Part shown: positions 30,422-39,133 of the stretch, one piece after another
Position numbering within the stretch: the first letter of the stretch is position 1
Layout of the letters: each line of letters starts with the position of its first letter
Source of the DNA: a virus
DNA length: 41,947 nt
IMG/VR virus record: IMGVR_UViG_3300012005_000017
Coordinates: 1-41,947 of that record
Strand: one strand, 5' to 3'
Program-made: the position numbers and the translations under genes
Notes under the pieces: model-generated
Told to the model about the DNA's origin: nothing
Database searches by the model: none
What the model saw: the letters and a program-made list of their open reading frames with translations, nothing else

Positions 30422-30697
30422 TTCCTGCCGCTGGTAAAGCATCCCTTTAAAAAGCAAATCAATTTCGCGCAAAAACACCAGGTGCCGTTTAAGCGCGCCG
30501 GCATGCCCATCATTGGCTGCGCCGTCAATCACGGCATCTATAATTTCCTGCAGCTCAAAGTCGAGGTCATCGCGGCCGCTAAGCTGCAGCTTGTTGTTGC
30601 AGTTTTCTAAAAATTCGCAAAGCTGCGGGAGCGCCACCTCGTAGGTTTTGCCGCCGCCGGTTACCAGCGTTGCTACTTTGTTTTCGTTTGTATGCAT
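30416..30697 (-). CDS. Hypothetical protein convergent to integrase (93 aa)
   Basis: The ATG at 30697 (MHTNENKVATLVTGGGKTYE) is chosen because the upstream gene ends at 30708. It is a helical acidic protein (LQLSGRDDLDFELQEIID). Co-directional with the antirepressor and perhaps part of the same small unit. Not recognised; an excisionase role is possible but it lacks a clear HTH. Confidence 0.5.
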   Translation of the reverse strand: MHTNENKVATLVTGGGKTYEVALPQLCEFLENCNNKLQLSGRDDLDFELQEIIDAVIDGAANDGHAGALKRHLVFLREIDLLFKGMLYQRQES

Positions 30698-30707
30698 AAT
30701 TTTAAGT

Positions 30708-31211
30708 TTAGGCGGTAATTTTAAGCGTTTTTGCATTTTGCGTTTTATAAAGGCTTATACCGAGCCTGGCGTAGATCAACTCATTCAAAGTTTTTTGATC
30801 ATTCTGTATTTCGTTGCCGAGGGCGCTGTACCGGCTGCGCTTCTCGAGAAGCTGGGCGCTCATCCTTTGTATATCGCTAAGGTCCTCGGATGATCTGAAA
30901 AGGTAATCAAATATCTGCGCCTGGTAGTCGGTCAGCTTTTCGCGGAGGTTTTCCGGCACTAAACGCGGGTTTATCAGTTGGATCCAGCGTAGAAACCCGC
31001 GCTTAGACAGGGTAACACGGGGCCTATCGTCCCCAAACAGCAACATCGACGGGTTTTTTCCCGCCGATGTTTGCAGAATCGGATCGTTTTTAATGTTCCT
31101 TAATTGGTTGTCGTATTCGATTTTAAAGAAATCACATAACGGCTTAATGAAGATATCTTCACCGCTATACTTTATAGTGGTGTCGAACATTTGAAGTGAA
31201 TTTGTTTCCAT
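30708..31211 (-). CDS. P22_AR_N-like antirepressor (167 aa)
   Basis: The ATG at 31211 (METNSLQMFDTTIKYSGEDI) is chosen over a longer frame to 31259. The segment FIKPLCDFFKIEYDNQLRNI and the following MLLFGDDRPRVTLSKRGFLR match the N-terminal domain of phage antirepressors (P22_AR_N type), here standing alone with a helical C-terminus. Antirepressors bind or displace the repressor and trigger induction. It is divergent from 31329-31487 across an AT-rich promoter region. Confidence 0.7.
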   Translation of the reverse strand: METNSLQMFDTTIKYSGEDIFIKPLCDFFKIEYDNQLRNIKNDPILQTSAGKNPSMLLFGDDRPRVTLSKRGFLRWIQLINPRLVPENLREKLTDYQAQIFDYLFRSSEDLSDIQRMSAQLLEKRSRYSALGNEIQNDQKTLNELIYARLGISLYKTQNAKTLKITA

Positions 31212-31328
31212 TTTGTTTTTTTTAGTTTTTTTATATTTTTTTCTGTTACAAATTAACATAAATTAAAATTAAATAACAAATAGAAATTAATTATTTTTTT
31301 TTATAGTAATTTATTTTATTTTTGGATT
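31212..31328. promoter_or_regulatory. AT-rich divergent promoter region
   Basis: 117 bp of extremely AT-rich DNA between the antirepressor and the small RHH-like gene. TATTTTTG at 31317-31324 fits the Bacteroidota -7 consensus TAnnTTTG, but no clear -33 TTTG is seen. TTACAAAT, like the motif array at 19.1-19.3 kb, also occurs here. Confidence 0.4.
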
Positions 31329-31487
31329 GTGAAAAAACTATCAATCGAGATAACCGAGGAAACCCATTTAGAACTATTAAAGGTTCAATTGGATAAAAGA
31401 ATGAAGGAGGGCGTCAAAAAGCCTTTGGCCCAGGTGGCAGCGGATGTGTTGGAGGATTGTTTAGTAACAAAAAAAGCGGCTAAATAG
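31329..31487 (+). CDS. Small ribbon-helix-helix-like protein (52 aa)
   Basis: A GTG-start frame: VKKLSIEITEETHLELLKVQ, then KPLAQVAADVLEDCL. A short basic beta strand followed by two helices matches the Arc/CopG-type RHH fold, so it is probably a DNA-binding regulator. Its stop lies inside the terminator stem (31472-31495). It is divergent from the antirepressor and might regulate it (inference). Confidence 0.6.
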   Translation: MKKLSIEITEETHLELLKVQLDKRMKEGVKKPLAQVAADVLEDCLVTKKAAK

Positions 31488-31495
31488 CCGCTTTT
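31472..31495. terminator. Bidirectional terminator overlapping the RHH stop codon
   Basis: A perfect stem AAAAGCGGCT/AGCCGCTTTT (31472-31481, 31486-31495) with a 4-nt loop, A-run on one side and T-run on the other. It ends both 31329-31487 and the convergent exonuclease gene. Confidence 0.85.
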
Positions 31496-31527
31496 GGAAT
31501 AATTTTGATAAGTTGTTTGGGGGAAAT

Positions 31528-32415
31528 TTATAATAAATCAAGTACTTCCAGCGTTTCCAGAAATTCCGTTTCATCAATCACCGGTAAAAACTTTCTCATA
31601 TTAAACTCCTTTATCTTGTCTATTTTAGCTGGCCCTGGGATATCGCCCATTACTACCAGGGAAGTAGAGTTGCAAATGGACCCGCTCAAAATAGCGCCCA
31701 TTTTACTTACGTACATTTCGGCTTGTGTCCTGGTTATTTTATTAAACTGTCCCGTAACAACAATAGATTTACCTTTAAATGTGTCGGCTTTTATTGTTTC
31801 CGACAAATCGTATATCTTGATACCGGTGAGGTCAGCCAACCTGAGTGGTTTCCACCATATTTCAAAATCACTTTCCTTGTGATCCCTTCCCAAATCATCC
31901 GGAAACACCTTATAATAATGTTCGTCAATACCTAATTTAATAGCCACTTCGGCGCATGCAATAGCATCATACTTTGCGTTATGGCTGTTTTCGACCTTAA
32001 TATCCAATTGCTTGCAGATGTTTATAAGTGAATATTTTTCGACAGACATCACTCTTTTACTGCAAGCTTCCGCACAGTAATATTTAAATTCGGGTAAATC
32101 CAGCTGATACAATTGAAGAACGTTGCGAAGTGCGTGCATATCAAATGACACATTGAATGCGACAACAACGTTACCTGCCAGCATTTCTTTTAGCTCGTTC
32201 CAAATATCACAAAACTCGGGAGCGTTTTTTACATCATTGGCGGAGATGCCATGTTTGTAGGTATTATATGGCGAAAACAATAAATCCTTTGGCTGAATGT
32301 ACCATTCCTTACACTCTGTTATTTGGCCGTTTTCCACGCGGACGGCCGCTGCCTGGCAAATACTTGAAAGATGCTGATTGGCTGTTTCAAAATCAATTGC
32401 TATAAAGTTTTGCAT
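31528..32415 (-). CDS. DnaQ-like 3'-5' exonuclease fused to a BRCT domain (295 aa)
   Basis: A DEDDh exonuclease: Asp8 and Glu10 in IAIDFETAN, Asp92 in FNVSFDMHAL, His145 and Asp150 in SHNAKYDAIAC. The C-terminal domain (about 213-293) has the BRCT pattern FKGKSIVVTGQF, then MGAILSGSICNSTSLVVMG. The pairing is known in bacterial DnaQ-like proteins and could serve repair, replication fidelity or degradation of foreign DNA. It has its own transcription unit between a tail-operon terminator (32463-32490) and the shared terminator at 31472. Confidence 0.82.
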   Translation of the reverse strand: MQNFIAIDFETANQHLSSICQAAAVRVENGQITECKEWYIQPKDLLFSPYNTYKHGISANDVKNAPEFCDIWNELKEMLAGNVVVAFNVSFDMHALRNVLQLYQLDLPEFKYYCAEACSKRVMSVEKYSLINICKQLDIKVENSHNAKYDAIACAEVAIKLGIDEHYYKVFPDDLGRDHKESDFEIWWKPLRLADLTGIKIYDLSETIKADTFKGKSIVVTGQFNKITRTQAEMYVSKMGAILSGSICNSTSLVVMGDIPGPAKIDKIKEFNMRKFLPVIDETEFLETLEVLDLL

Positions 32416-32462
32416 AAGTTTTAAGTTTTTAGTTCCCCAAACCTAAGCAAAAAATGTTCCAA

Positions 32463-32490
32463 TAAAAAAAGCCCCGGCGTTTAACCGGGT
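32463..32490 (-). terminator. Terminator of the tail operon
   Basis: On the minus strand the stem CCCGG/CCGGG (32489-32473) is followed by CTTTTTTT. It lies 20 bp after the stop of 32509-32943 and upstream of the exonuclease gene. Confidence 0.8.
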
Positions 32491-32508
32491 ACAACCAGGA
32501 GTAGTATT

Positions 32509-32943
32509 TTACTGTATTTGTATCGCCTTAATCGCCCTATCCGCTTTAAAGCCTGCAACAATATCAGCCAATTTAGGTACCTGGTCGTCCAGTACCGGGT
32601 TTAGCCATTCTTCAGCGTGCCTGCTGCCGGTGTTCATTTTGCCGAGAGAAAGCGGGTTGGTGGTTTTTGTCACGCCATGCGCATCTACCCAGTGCGAACC
32701 TTTTGAACCGCCCATGCCTTTGCCGGCGCCTTTATGCGCGAATATTAAATACCTTTCAAATTTGAAAGCACCGCTATCTATTTCACCATACGACTGGCGC
32801 GTGCGCGTTTGCAGCGAGTCGAGCCCGTCGCCCGAGCGGCCCGGACTCCGGATCAGTTGCATATACCTTGCCTTTACCGCCCGGAGCGTTTCTGTAAACC
32901 AGCCGGCTACCGCTAAATTTTGTTCGTTTATATTATCTATCAT
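32509..32943 (-). CDS. Phage structural protein, last tail-operon gene (144 aa)
   Basis: It begins MIDNINEQNLAVAGWFTE. The segments YLIFAHKGAGKGMGGSKG, KTTNPLSLGKMNTGSRHA and EEWLNPVLDDQVPKLADIVA are characteristic of a small protein found beside the tape measure in Bacteroidota phages, possibly a tail completion protein. The upstream gap contains GTCATTAGGTCATT units. The assignment is from family resemblance and position. Confidence 0.6.
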   Translation of the reverse strand: MIDNINEQNLAVAGWFTETLRAVKARYMQLIRSPGRSGDGLDSLQTRTRQSYGEIDSGAFKFERYLIFAHKGAGKGMGGSKGSHWVDAHGVTKTTNPLSLGKMNTGSRHAEEWLNPVLDDQVPKLADIVAGFKADRAIKAIQIQ

Positions 32944-32967
32944 TAGGTCATTGAGTCATTAGGTCAT
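32941..32967. repeat. GTCATTAGGTCATT short repeat
   Basis: The units CATTAGGTCATT and CATTGAGTCATT overlap the start of 32509-32943. Another of the gene-boundary micro-repeats. Confidence 0.7.
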
Positions 32968-33004
32968 TTTTTTAACTGCAAACTGTCTGCTGCCCGCTGC
33001 AAAC

Positions 33005-35656
33005 TTATTTAGCGTTGGCGGCGTTCCTGATGGCCGCAACTTTTGCGTCCTCAATTTCCCAGGCACGCCGGGAGATCACTACAGGCCTGGCGTTGATCTT
33101 TGCTTGTTTATCAAAAAGCGCAACGTGATCACTGACCATCGCTTCCAGCCTGTCTAACCTTTGTGATGTTTGACCGCCACCGCTATAACCTCCCTGGCTG
33201 TACGCTTTCGGCATCGCATTGCTATAGCCGCCGTTTTCAAACCGCTTCACCGTGCGGTGCGCCTCTATGGTGTTTACGAAATCGGCGATCTGCGGGTTCT
33301 TCAGTTGCTCGCTGCTGACGATGTATTCCGTCTTGTGGCCTTCACCGGCAATGAAAGGGTTGCCGCTCGAACTGTTTTTAAAGAGCGTAGGACGGTTTAC
33401 CCATCCGGATGGATTGGAATAATCCACGGCCGAATAACCGCCATCGGCATATTTTTTTGTTCCTCCGGAAACATCGCTGATCGCCTGTCCAACCCCTGTG
33501 GCTATAACATCGGCAATCGCCAGGCCTGCGCGCGTCTGGGCTGCGGCCGCTAAAATTGACGCCGGTATCTCCCCGAAGGGTATGGCGGCATATTTTTCAT
33601 AGTAGCCTGCAATTTCAACATCCTTCGAAGTTTCTATTTTGCCGATGGCTATAATTTTTTCTAATGCAAGTTCCGCAAGCATCAGCGCCTTGTTTTGGCC
33701 AAACACCTGCGATAATACGCCAAGGCTATCCATGGCCAGTTGCTGCTTGGCTTCTTCAACAGCTTCCTTAGCTTTTAAAAATTCCTTTTCCTGCTCAAGC
33801 TGTAGTTTTAAATATTCTTTAGCCGCTTCGGCTACGCGTTTTTTATTATCAATTTCATTTTTTGCAAGCTTGTTTTCAGTATCCTGGGTGCTCATTCCAT
33901 ATTGCAGCTGCAGTATATATTCTTTCTCCAATTCTTCCTGTTCCAGCTTATAGAGCTGCGCATCATAAGTTTTTTTGTCGATCAGGTTTTTGTCGTACTG
34001 ATTCTTCAGGTCATCTTTTTTATTTGCATAATGATTTTTGAGTACGCCGGAATCATTTTTATAGAAGGCGTCATTCCCAGCCAATAGCTGGGCCGCCATA
34101 TCATCCGTTTTAAGTTCGCCTATCTGCTTGTTATTGGCAGCTTTATCGGCGCCGGTGGCCTTCCTATTTTTGTTAAGTTCGGTAAGTTTGGCTATCAGCT
34201 TCTTATATTTATCATCGATAATTTTCAACTGCGCGTCCAGGCCGGCAATGGTGCCTTTAGTTGCTGATCCTATCAGTTCGTCAATTTGAAAACGGACATC
34301 CTGCAGCTGCGCCTGGTACTCTTTTAGTTCCCGTGCTTGTTTGGCTTTAGCGTTTTCGCCGGCTTTGATCTCGCTGGCCGATTTGCCGGCGATCGCGTCT
34401 TTTTGCTTTTCAAGCGCATCGATTTGCGCCTGGTGATCTTTCCAGGCTTTGGTTGTCTTATCGACTTCCTTTTGAAGTTTTTGAAGGGCGGCTATTTTCG
34501 TATCGATATATTTTATTGTACCGCTTTTTCCCTCCAACGCCTCCTGTGTCGCAAGGTTAGCACTGCGGTTACGAAGCTCACCCAGGACATTTTGGACAGC
34601 CATCCTTGCACGGCTATTTTCCGTCAATTGGTTAAGTAAATTGGCGCTCTTTGAACCGTCGCCTGAGTCAATATCTTTAGCTACCTGCGCGGCTATTTTC
34701 TTTTGTTCGTCTTTTAATTTTTGCGCGCGGGCGTTGAGGTTCACTATTGCCGCGGCCACCTCGTCATTTTTTAAAGTCTCGAAATTTTTGAATCGTTCCC
34801 GTTCTTTTTTTGTTGCCGCATCTATATCTTTTTTGTCGAGCCCGTCGCCCTGGTCGGGCTTATTAAACGGCAGTCCTGCAAGCCATTCCTTGAAATTTTG
34901 CCACATCGTTTGAGTTTGCAATACTTTGTCGCCGAATGCATCCATGTCCTCGCCGGCATCGCCAAGCCTCCTTTTTATTATGTTGGCGATAGCTTCTATT
35001 CTATCAGGCGTTTTGGATAATTCGGCATTGAACTCTGATGTGGATATACCTAATTCAACAAGGCTTCTGCCGCCTTTTCGGCCAAGTCCTTCAATTAATT
35101 TTTCGGCTATTTCGTCCACGGGTTTCGCCATGTCCCTGGCCCGTTGAGTTGCAAATTCTAAAAGCAACGGTAGTTTTGACAGAGGTACATTAAATTCATT
35201 TGCCTGGACGGCCATCTTTTTGAGATCCAAATCAGCGATCATCCCATGAGAAGCTTGCCTGAGTTTTTCTATCAGCCCCGTTGTGTCTCCGATCCGTTCG
35301 AATGCCCTTTCAACGCCCGAGGCTTTTACCTCAATGTCCACCAACTCCTTCCCAAAAGAAACCAACTCTGCAATACCAAGCCCAATGCCAAGCCCGGCAA
35401 AAACACCGGTAAAATTTTCCTTTAAATCATTAAATGCGCCGCCAACCCCATTTACATCGTTTTTTACCTCCTTCAGGCGGGTGTTAACCGATGAAAGCTG
35501 CTCCGCTTTTTCCTTAAATGCTTGTGTGCCGGGCACCAGCTGGCCGAGCTCATTGTTCAATGTGCGGGCCGTTGCCCTCAGCTGTTTTAGCGTTTGGTCT
35601 GCCTGGTCGCCGTTGATGTAGATGTTTACTGACCTTGATTCTTCTTTTGATGCCAT
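33005..35656 (-). CDS. Tail tape measure protein (883 aa)
   Basis: Long, largely coiled-coil, as expected for the protein that sets tail length and may reach the host membrane. Near residues 85-107 a hydrophobic stretch (FTGVFAGLGIGLGIAELV) is followed by the 'F-G-K-E-L-V' turn typical of tape measures. Much of 270-680 is Lys/Glu/Gln coiled coil (AKELKEYQAQLQDVRFQID). The end contains Gly/Tyr-rich segments (NGGYSNAMPKAYSQGGYSG). The length suggests a short-to-medium siphovirus tail. In transcription order it comes near the end of the tail module. Confidence 0.85.
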   Translation of the reverse strand: MASKEESRSVNIYINGDQADQTLKQLRATARTLNNELGQLVPGTQAFKEKAEQLSSVNTRLKEVKNDVNGVGGAFNDLKENFTGVFAGLGIGLGIAELVSFGKELVDIEVKASGVERAFERIGDTTGLIEKLRQASHGMIADLDLKKMAVQANEFNVPLSKLPLLLEFATQRARDMAKPVDEIAEKLIEGLGRKGGRSLVELGISTSEFNAELSKTPDRIEAIANIIKRRLGDAGEDMDAFGDKVLQTQTMWQNFKEWLAGLPFNKPDQGDGLDKKDIDAATKKERERFKNFETLKNDEVAAAIVNLNARAQKLKDEQKKIAAQVAKDIDSGDGSKSANLLNQLTENSRARMAVQNVLGELRNRSANLATQEALEGKSGTIKYIDTKIAALQKLQKEVDKTTKAWKDHQAQIDALEKQKDAIAGKSASEIKAGENAKAKQARELKEYQAQLQDVRFQIDELIGSATKGTIAGLDAQLKIIDDKYKKLIAKLTELNKNRKATGADKAANNKQIGELKTDDMAAQLLAGNDAFYKNDSGVLKNHYANKKDDLKNQYDKNLIDKKTYDAQLYKLEQEELEKEYILQLQYGMSTQDTENKLAKNEIDNKKRVAEAAKEYLKLQLEQEKEFLKAKEAVEEAKQQLAMDSLGVLSQVFGQNKALMLAELALEKIIAIGKIETSKDVEIAGYYEKYAAIPFGEIPASILAAAAQTRAGLAIADVIATGVGQAISDVSGGTKKYADGGYSAVDYSNPSGWVNRPTLFKNSSSGNPFIAGEGHKTEYIVSSEQLKNPQIADFVNTIEAHRTVKRFENGGYSNAMPKAYSQGGYSGGGQTSQRLDRLEAMVSDHVALFDKQAKINARPVVISRRAWEIEDAKVAAIRNAANAK

Positions 35657-35671
35657 AGGTGTTAGGATTTC

Positions 35672-35700
35672 ACCGATTTTAGGATGATTTCACCGGTTTG
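35672..35700. repeat. GATTTCACCGATTTT-type repeat
   Basis: Two copies upstream of the tape-measure ATG, related to 14108-14166. Confidence 0.65.
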
Positions 35701-35739
35701 AATTTGCCCAGGAATAGGCATAAAAAAAACGACATAGAG

Positions 35740-35856
35740 AGCTAAAAGCTGAAAGCATAAAGCGGAAAGCGAAAAGCGGAAAGCATAAAGCGAAAAGCAA
35801 AAAGCGAAAAGCGGAAAGCTAAAAAGCTTTGGTCTTTCAGCTTTCCGCTTTTAGCT
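35740..35856 (-). repeat. AGCTRAAAGC inverted repeat upstream of tape measure
   Basis: The longest copy of the family. On the minus strand it begins AGCTAAAAGCGGAAAGC and continues through CCAAAGCTTTTT into many GCTTTNYGCTTT units. It can form a long stem. Its first bases supply the stop of 35851-38166 (AGC TAA). Confidence 0.85.
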
Positions 35857-38166
35857 TATTATCGTATAATGCGCACTACTCAGCAATGCGTACACCCAAA
35901 TGATATTCCAGCCGCTGCCGTCGGTATAATTCTCGGCATACGGCGCTGCGGCGTAAAGCGTGGCGACTGTGCCGCTGCAGTCCACATAAGCAAACGTCGG
36001 CCCGGTGACGGTAGTCGTGGACGTGTTGAACGTTTCGGTAGTGCTGTAGCCTACATGCAGCGTAGTTACGCTTTTCGGCACTGTTCCTGCGAGATCACTG
36101 AAGAAGGACACTACCAGGTCGTGAAAGAAGCTATTGGCCTCGGTGGGCATCGTCTCTACAATTTCGGTAGGATTGGCCGTCGAGAACCTTACGTATACCA
36201 AGCCATTATCAAATGGCGGCGGCGGAGGCGTTACCGGTATTACCGGCGTCACCTGCGCGGCATTGTCATTTTGGATCACCGGGTACAGGGTGATCTTTGC
36301 GCCTATCTTTTTCTCATCATGCTGCAGGTCCGCGGCCAGCTGGTCGAGGATGCAGCTGATGCTTGCAAAATTGAAAGGGTCCTTTACCAGGATGCGGCTG
36401 TTTGCCTTTATATCGAGCAGCTTTTTTATGCTGAGCTCCATACCCATTTCGAAAGGCTTCGAGGCCATCAGGAACTGAAAATAAAGCAGCGTGAGCGAGT
36501 AATCTGTATTGCCCGGCGACATGCCCAGCGTCAGGTTTGTATTTAATCCGCCGGCAATGCTTATCGTGTCGGGAGACACCAAGGGGTATTGGAAGCCGCC
36601 GCTGTTCGGAACCATACCGTGCCACACCAGGAACCTCAGCTTGAAATTGTTTTGGTCGGCATAGGCTACCGTGCTGATCTGCGCGAGCGGCACCTGCGCG
36701 GAAATAGGCACGTCAATTTCAGGTATGCGCCATGTGGCCAGTACCGGCGTGGTAAGCAGGGTGTCGACCGCGGCATTCTCCACGATCATGTTTGTGGCCA
36801 CACTGCTGAGGGTGATATCAGTTTCGGTGTCCTGGGTAAGGCTGTCGCCGATCTGGAGCGTGGGCAGCACATCGCCGGAAGGAAAGGATTGATCTTCGCC
36901 GTCCACGCTTTCGCTGATCACGTAGAAAGTGCTGGTATTGGTGGTTTCGCGGTAGCTTTTTATCTGCAACGCCCGAAGATCAGCCGTGCCGTTGGTTTTG
37001 ATAAGGTTCTGCAGGCTTTCGACGGTGCAGACCATATTGGTCATATCAAAATCTATCATCAGCCCGAACCTGGTGCGCATCTCCTTTAAAAAGTCGGCGG
37101 CGCTGATGCCGGGCATGAAAAAACCTATGTCGGCAATTACCGCCGGGCCGACGGCTACGCGGCTCCAGATAACGATCCGGAGAAACCAGTCTTCAGTCAG
37201 CACGCGGCCCTCCATGGCGAAGCCGAAGAAGTCGCAGATCCGTTTTAACATCACCCAGGCAAAAAATAACGGGCTTTGCGTTTGCTTGCGTTCGGACGGA
37301 AAGTTATCGACCAGGAAAGAGCCGTTGCCCAGGGCGTCCATCTGCCATCGGTTGATTACCTGCTCAAAAGGAAATACCAGGTCGGTGTACAAGTCGTCCC
37401 TGGACCTTGTGCCAAGCGGGTTGAGCGGCGCATACCAGGTGTCGCCATCAAACATTACATAGTCGCCGGCGGTTACAATTACCGCGCCTGCTCCGAAGTC
37501 GGGCGTGCCGGAGGCGGTGCAAAGATAACGCCAGCCGCCCAGCGCAGTAGCCGGAAGGATGCCCGTGCCCGAATTATTGTGCAGCACCGGGGAATTGGTG
37601 GCCGCATTATAGTTGCCGGCGCTATAAAGCGCTGTAACTTCCGTGGGCTCGCTCGTATAGGCATTTTTATCCCGGAAAGGGGCGAACACCATAGGCATCG
37701 TTCCGGGAGCTGCCGTTACCGTGCTTTTCATGTACGCGGCCAGTCCGCCGGCAGCTGCTATCACTGTCGAAAAAACTTCAGTGCCAACGATATCAGGCGG
37801 GTTTAGCTGCCACAGCTGTAAATTGCTCAGCTGCGCGCTGATCAGCGTGGCGTCGAAGTAGCAATTGGCCTGCACCGTATCATCCTGTATGGTAAAGCTC
37901 ATCTTTACCTTTTTATAAGGCAGCTTTTCAGCGCCCAGCCTGATCATTACCCACAGCACGCGCAGCTTGCTACTCGTGCTGATATAATGCGCGTTTTTCA
38001 ATGCGGCCCGGTTAGGCGCCAAAGGCATCGCAAAGGGATAGCTGTAGCTGCCGAAGAAATCACCCTGGCCATTAAACATAGTGGTATGCAGCTCAATGGT
38101 GAGCGTACCGTCCTGTGCTAATACCAGGTACTTGCCGGTGGAGATGATCTGGAGAGAAAGGAGCAA
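35851..38166 (-). CDS. Large tail tip / baseplate-type protein (771 aa)
   Basis: A beta-rich protein beginning MLLSLQIISTGKYLVLAQDG. The early part (IELHTTMFNGQGDFFGSYSY) resembles proteins encoded beside the tape measure in Bacteroidota siphophages. A low-complexity hinge TPVIPVTPPPPPFDNG (about 637-652) separates a C-terminal domain ending SSAHYTIIS. Position next to the tape measure and fibres suggests a distal tail or baseplate hub, but no Dit/Tal motif is clear enough to name. Its last codon and stop are within the dispersed inverted repeat. Confidence 0.65.
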   Translation of the reverse strand: MLLSLQIISTGKYLVLAQDGTLTIELHTTMFNGQGDFFGSYSYPFAMPLAPNRAALKNAHYISTSSKLRVLWVMIRLGAEKLPYKKVKMSFTIQDDTVQANCYFDATLISAQLSNLQLWQLNPPDIVGTEVFSTVIAAAGGLAAYMKSTVTAAPGTMPMVFAPFRDKNAYTSEPTEVTALYSAGNYNAATNSPVLHNNSGTGILPATALGGWRYLCTASGTPDFGAGAVIVTAGDYVMFDGDTWYAPLNPLGTRSRDDLYTDLVFPFEQVINRWQMDALGNGSFLVDNFPSERKQTQSPLFFAWVMLKRICDFFGFAMEGRVLTEDWFLRIVIWSRVAVGPAVIADIGFFMPGISAADFLKEMRTRFGLMIDFDMTNMVCTVESLQNLIKTNGTADLRALQIKSYRETTNTSTFYVISESVDGEDQSFPSGDVLPTLQIGDSLTQDTETDITLSSVATNMIVENAAVDTLLTTPVLATWRIPEIDVPISAQVPLAQISTVAYADQNNFKLRFLVWHGMVPNSGGFQYPLVSPDTISIAGGLNTNLTLGMSPGNTDYSLTLLYFQFLMASKPFEMGMELSIKKLLDIKANSRILVKDPFNFASISCILDQLAADLQHDEKKIGAKITLYPVIQNDNAAQVTPVIPVTPPPPPFDNGLVYVRFSTANPTEIVETMPTEANSFFHDLVVSFFSDLAGTVPKSVTTLHVGYSTTETFNTSTTTVTGPTFAYVDCSGTVATLYAAAPYAENYTDGSGWNIIWVYALLSSAHYTIIS

Positions 38167-38173
38167 AGCAGGT

Positions 38174-38198
38174 ATGAATTAGTGAATTAGTGAATTTT
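38174..38198. repeat. ATTAGTGA tandem repeat
   Basis: About three units just upstream of the ATG of 35851-38166, directly joined to the AGCTGAAAGC repeat at 38199. Two repeat families abut here. Confidence 0.8.
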
Positions 38199-38268
38199 TA
38201 GCGGAAAGCTGAAAGCAAAAAGCTGAAAGCAAAAAAAGCTTTGGTCTTTCTGCTTTCCGCTTTCAGCT
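38199..38268 (-). repeat. AGCTRAAAGC inverted repeat after the collagen-like gene
   Basis: On the minus strand it begins AGCTGAAAGCGGAAAGC, includes GACCAAAGCTTTTTTT and ends in GCTTTCAGC units. Same family and orientation as 35740-35856 and 1392-1474. The stem followed by T-rich sequence could weaken transcription between the two tail genes. Confidence 0.85.
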
Positions 38269-38272
38269 CACC

Positions 38273-39133
38273 TCAAGGAGCAATATTTATTAAACCAGTC
38301 ACATCATAAGTAACGGTTCCAACCACGGTCGTGCTTATGGCAATCCCGCTTCCATCCTCTACCGTGATAACCTTATTAAGCGGCAACGTCGTCAGGCCCA
38401 GCGTTGAAACTGTAACTGAATAGGTTTGCCCCGTCCCTGTGGGATCTACATAGCTAAAGTTCAACGATACAGAACTTCCTGTTGTTAACGATAAAATCTT
38501 AATTAAGCCGCCGGGAGCGTAATCATACCAGCCATGATCTGTTTGCGCCCAACCTAAGCCTATTGATGTTGTTTGTGACGAGTAAGAAACCGGTATCACT
38601 AAAGGATTTTGCGGAAGCGCCACCCATGCGCCGTTTACGAATTGAGGGGTATAGTATTGACCAGCCGTTAACGGTAATCCTATCCCATTTGTACCAGCCG
38701 GGCCGGTAGCCCCAACGGGGCCTTGAATACCTTGAGCGCCCGTCGCACCAGTAGCACCTGTAGCACCAGCAGCACCTGTAGCACCAGCCGCACCTATAGC
38801 ACCAGTAGCACCTATAGCACCAGTAGCGCCTGTTAAACCAGTAGCGCCTGTTGCCCCTTTAATATTGTTTCTTAAAGCCCAGCCAATAGATGTTTTTGTA
38901 TAAATATTTAAAGCGGCATAATCGAGGTAAGTGTCCCCTATGTTGCCGGTAGCTAAGGCGGGGACGCCGCTGCCGTTTAAAAAACTTGTGCCGGAGGAGG
39001 GGGGACCCCAATAGTCATTAATGCCGTTTGAGGTCATTACCGAAACGGTGTTGGGCGGCCCGAGAGATAGTTTCTGCGCCGCACAGCTTAAAAGCGTACA
39101 GGCTGTAATGAGTAATAAAGTGATCTTTTTCAT
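38273..39133 (-). CDS. Collagen-like fibre protein with lipoprotein signal (286 aa)
   Basis: The N-terminus [20 protein letters not shown] is a type II signal peptide with lipobox LLSC. Residues 70-92 carry [19 protein letters not shown], a phage/adhesin motif that precedes collagen repeats. Gly-x-y repeats follow (about 93-150; for example GATGATGAAGATGA), then a C-terminal beta domain. Collagen repeats make trimeric stalks in phage fibres. A lipoprotein signal on a phage fibre is unusual: it may anchor the protein at the host envelope or be a relic of a host surface protein. It overlaps the sigma-like gene by ATGA. Confidence 0.75.
   Translation of the reverse strand: MKKITLLLITACTLLSCAAQKLSLGPPNTVSVMTSNGINDYWGPPSSGTSFLNGSGVPALATGNIGDTYLDYAALNIYTKTSIGWALRNNIKGATGATGLTGATGAIGATGAIGAAGATGAAGATGATGATGAQGIQGPVGATGPAGTNGIGLPLTAGQYYTPQFVNGAWVALPQNPLVIPVSYSSQTTSIGLGWAQTDHGWYDYAPGGLIKILSLTTGSSVSLNFSYVDPTGTGQTYSVTVSTLGLTTLPLNKVITVEDGSGIAISTTVVGTVTYDVTGLINIAP

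Noticed and set aside
35869-37806. Several plus-strand frames of 110-225 codons
   Set aside because: Antisense to the 771-aa tail gene; no start context, coupling or motif supports them.
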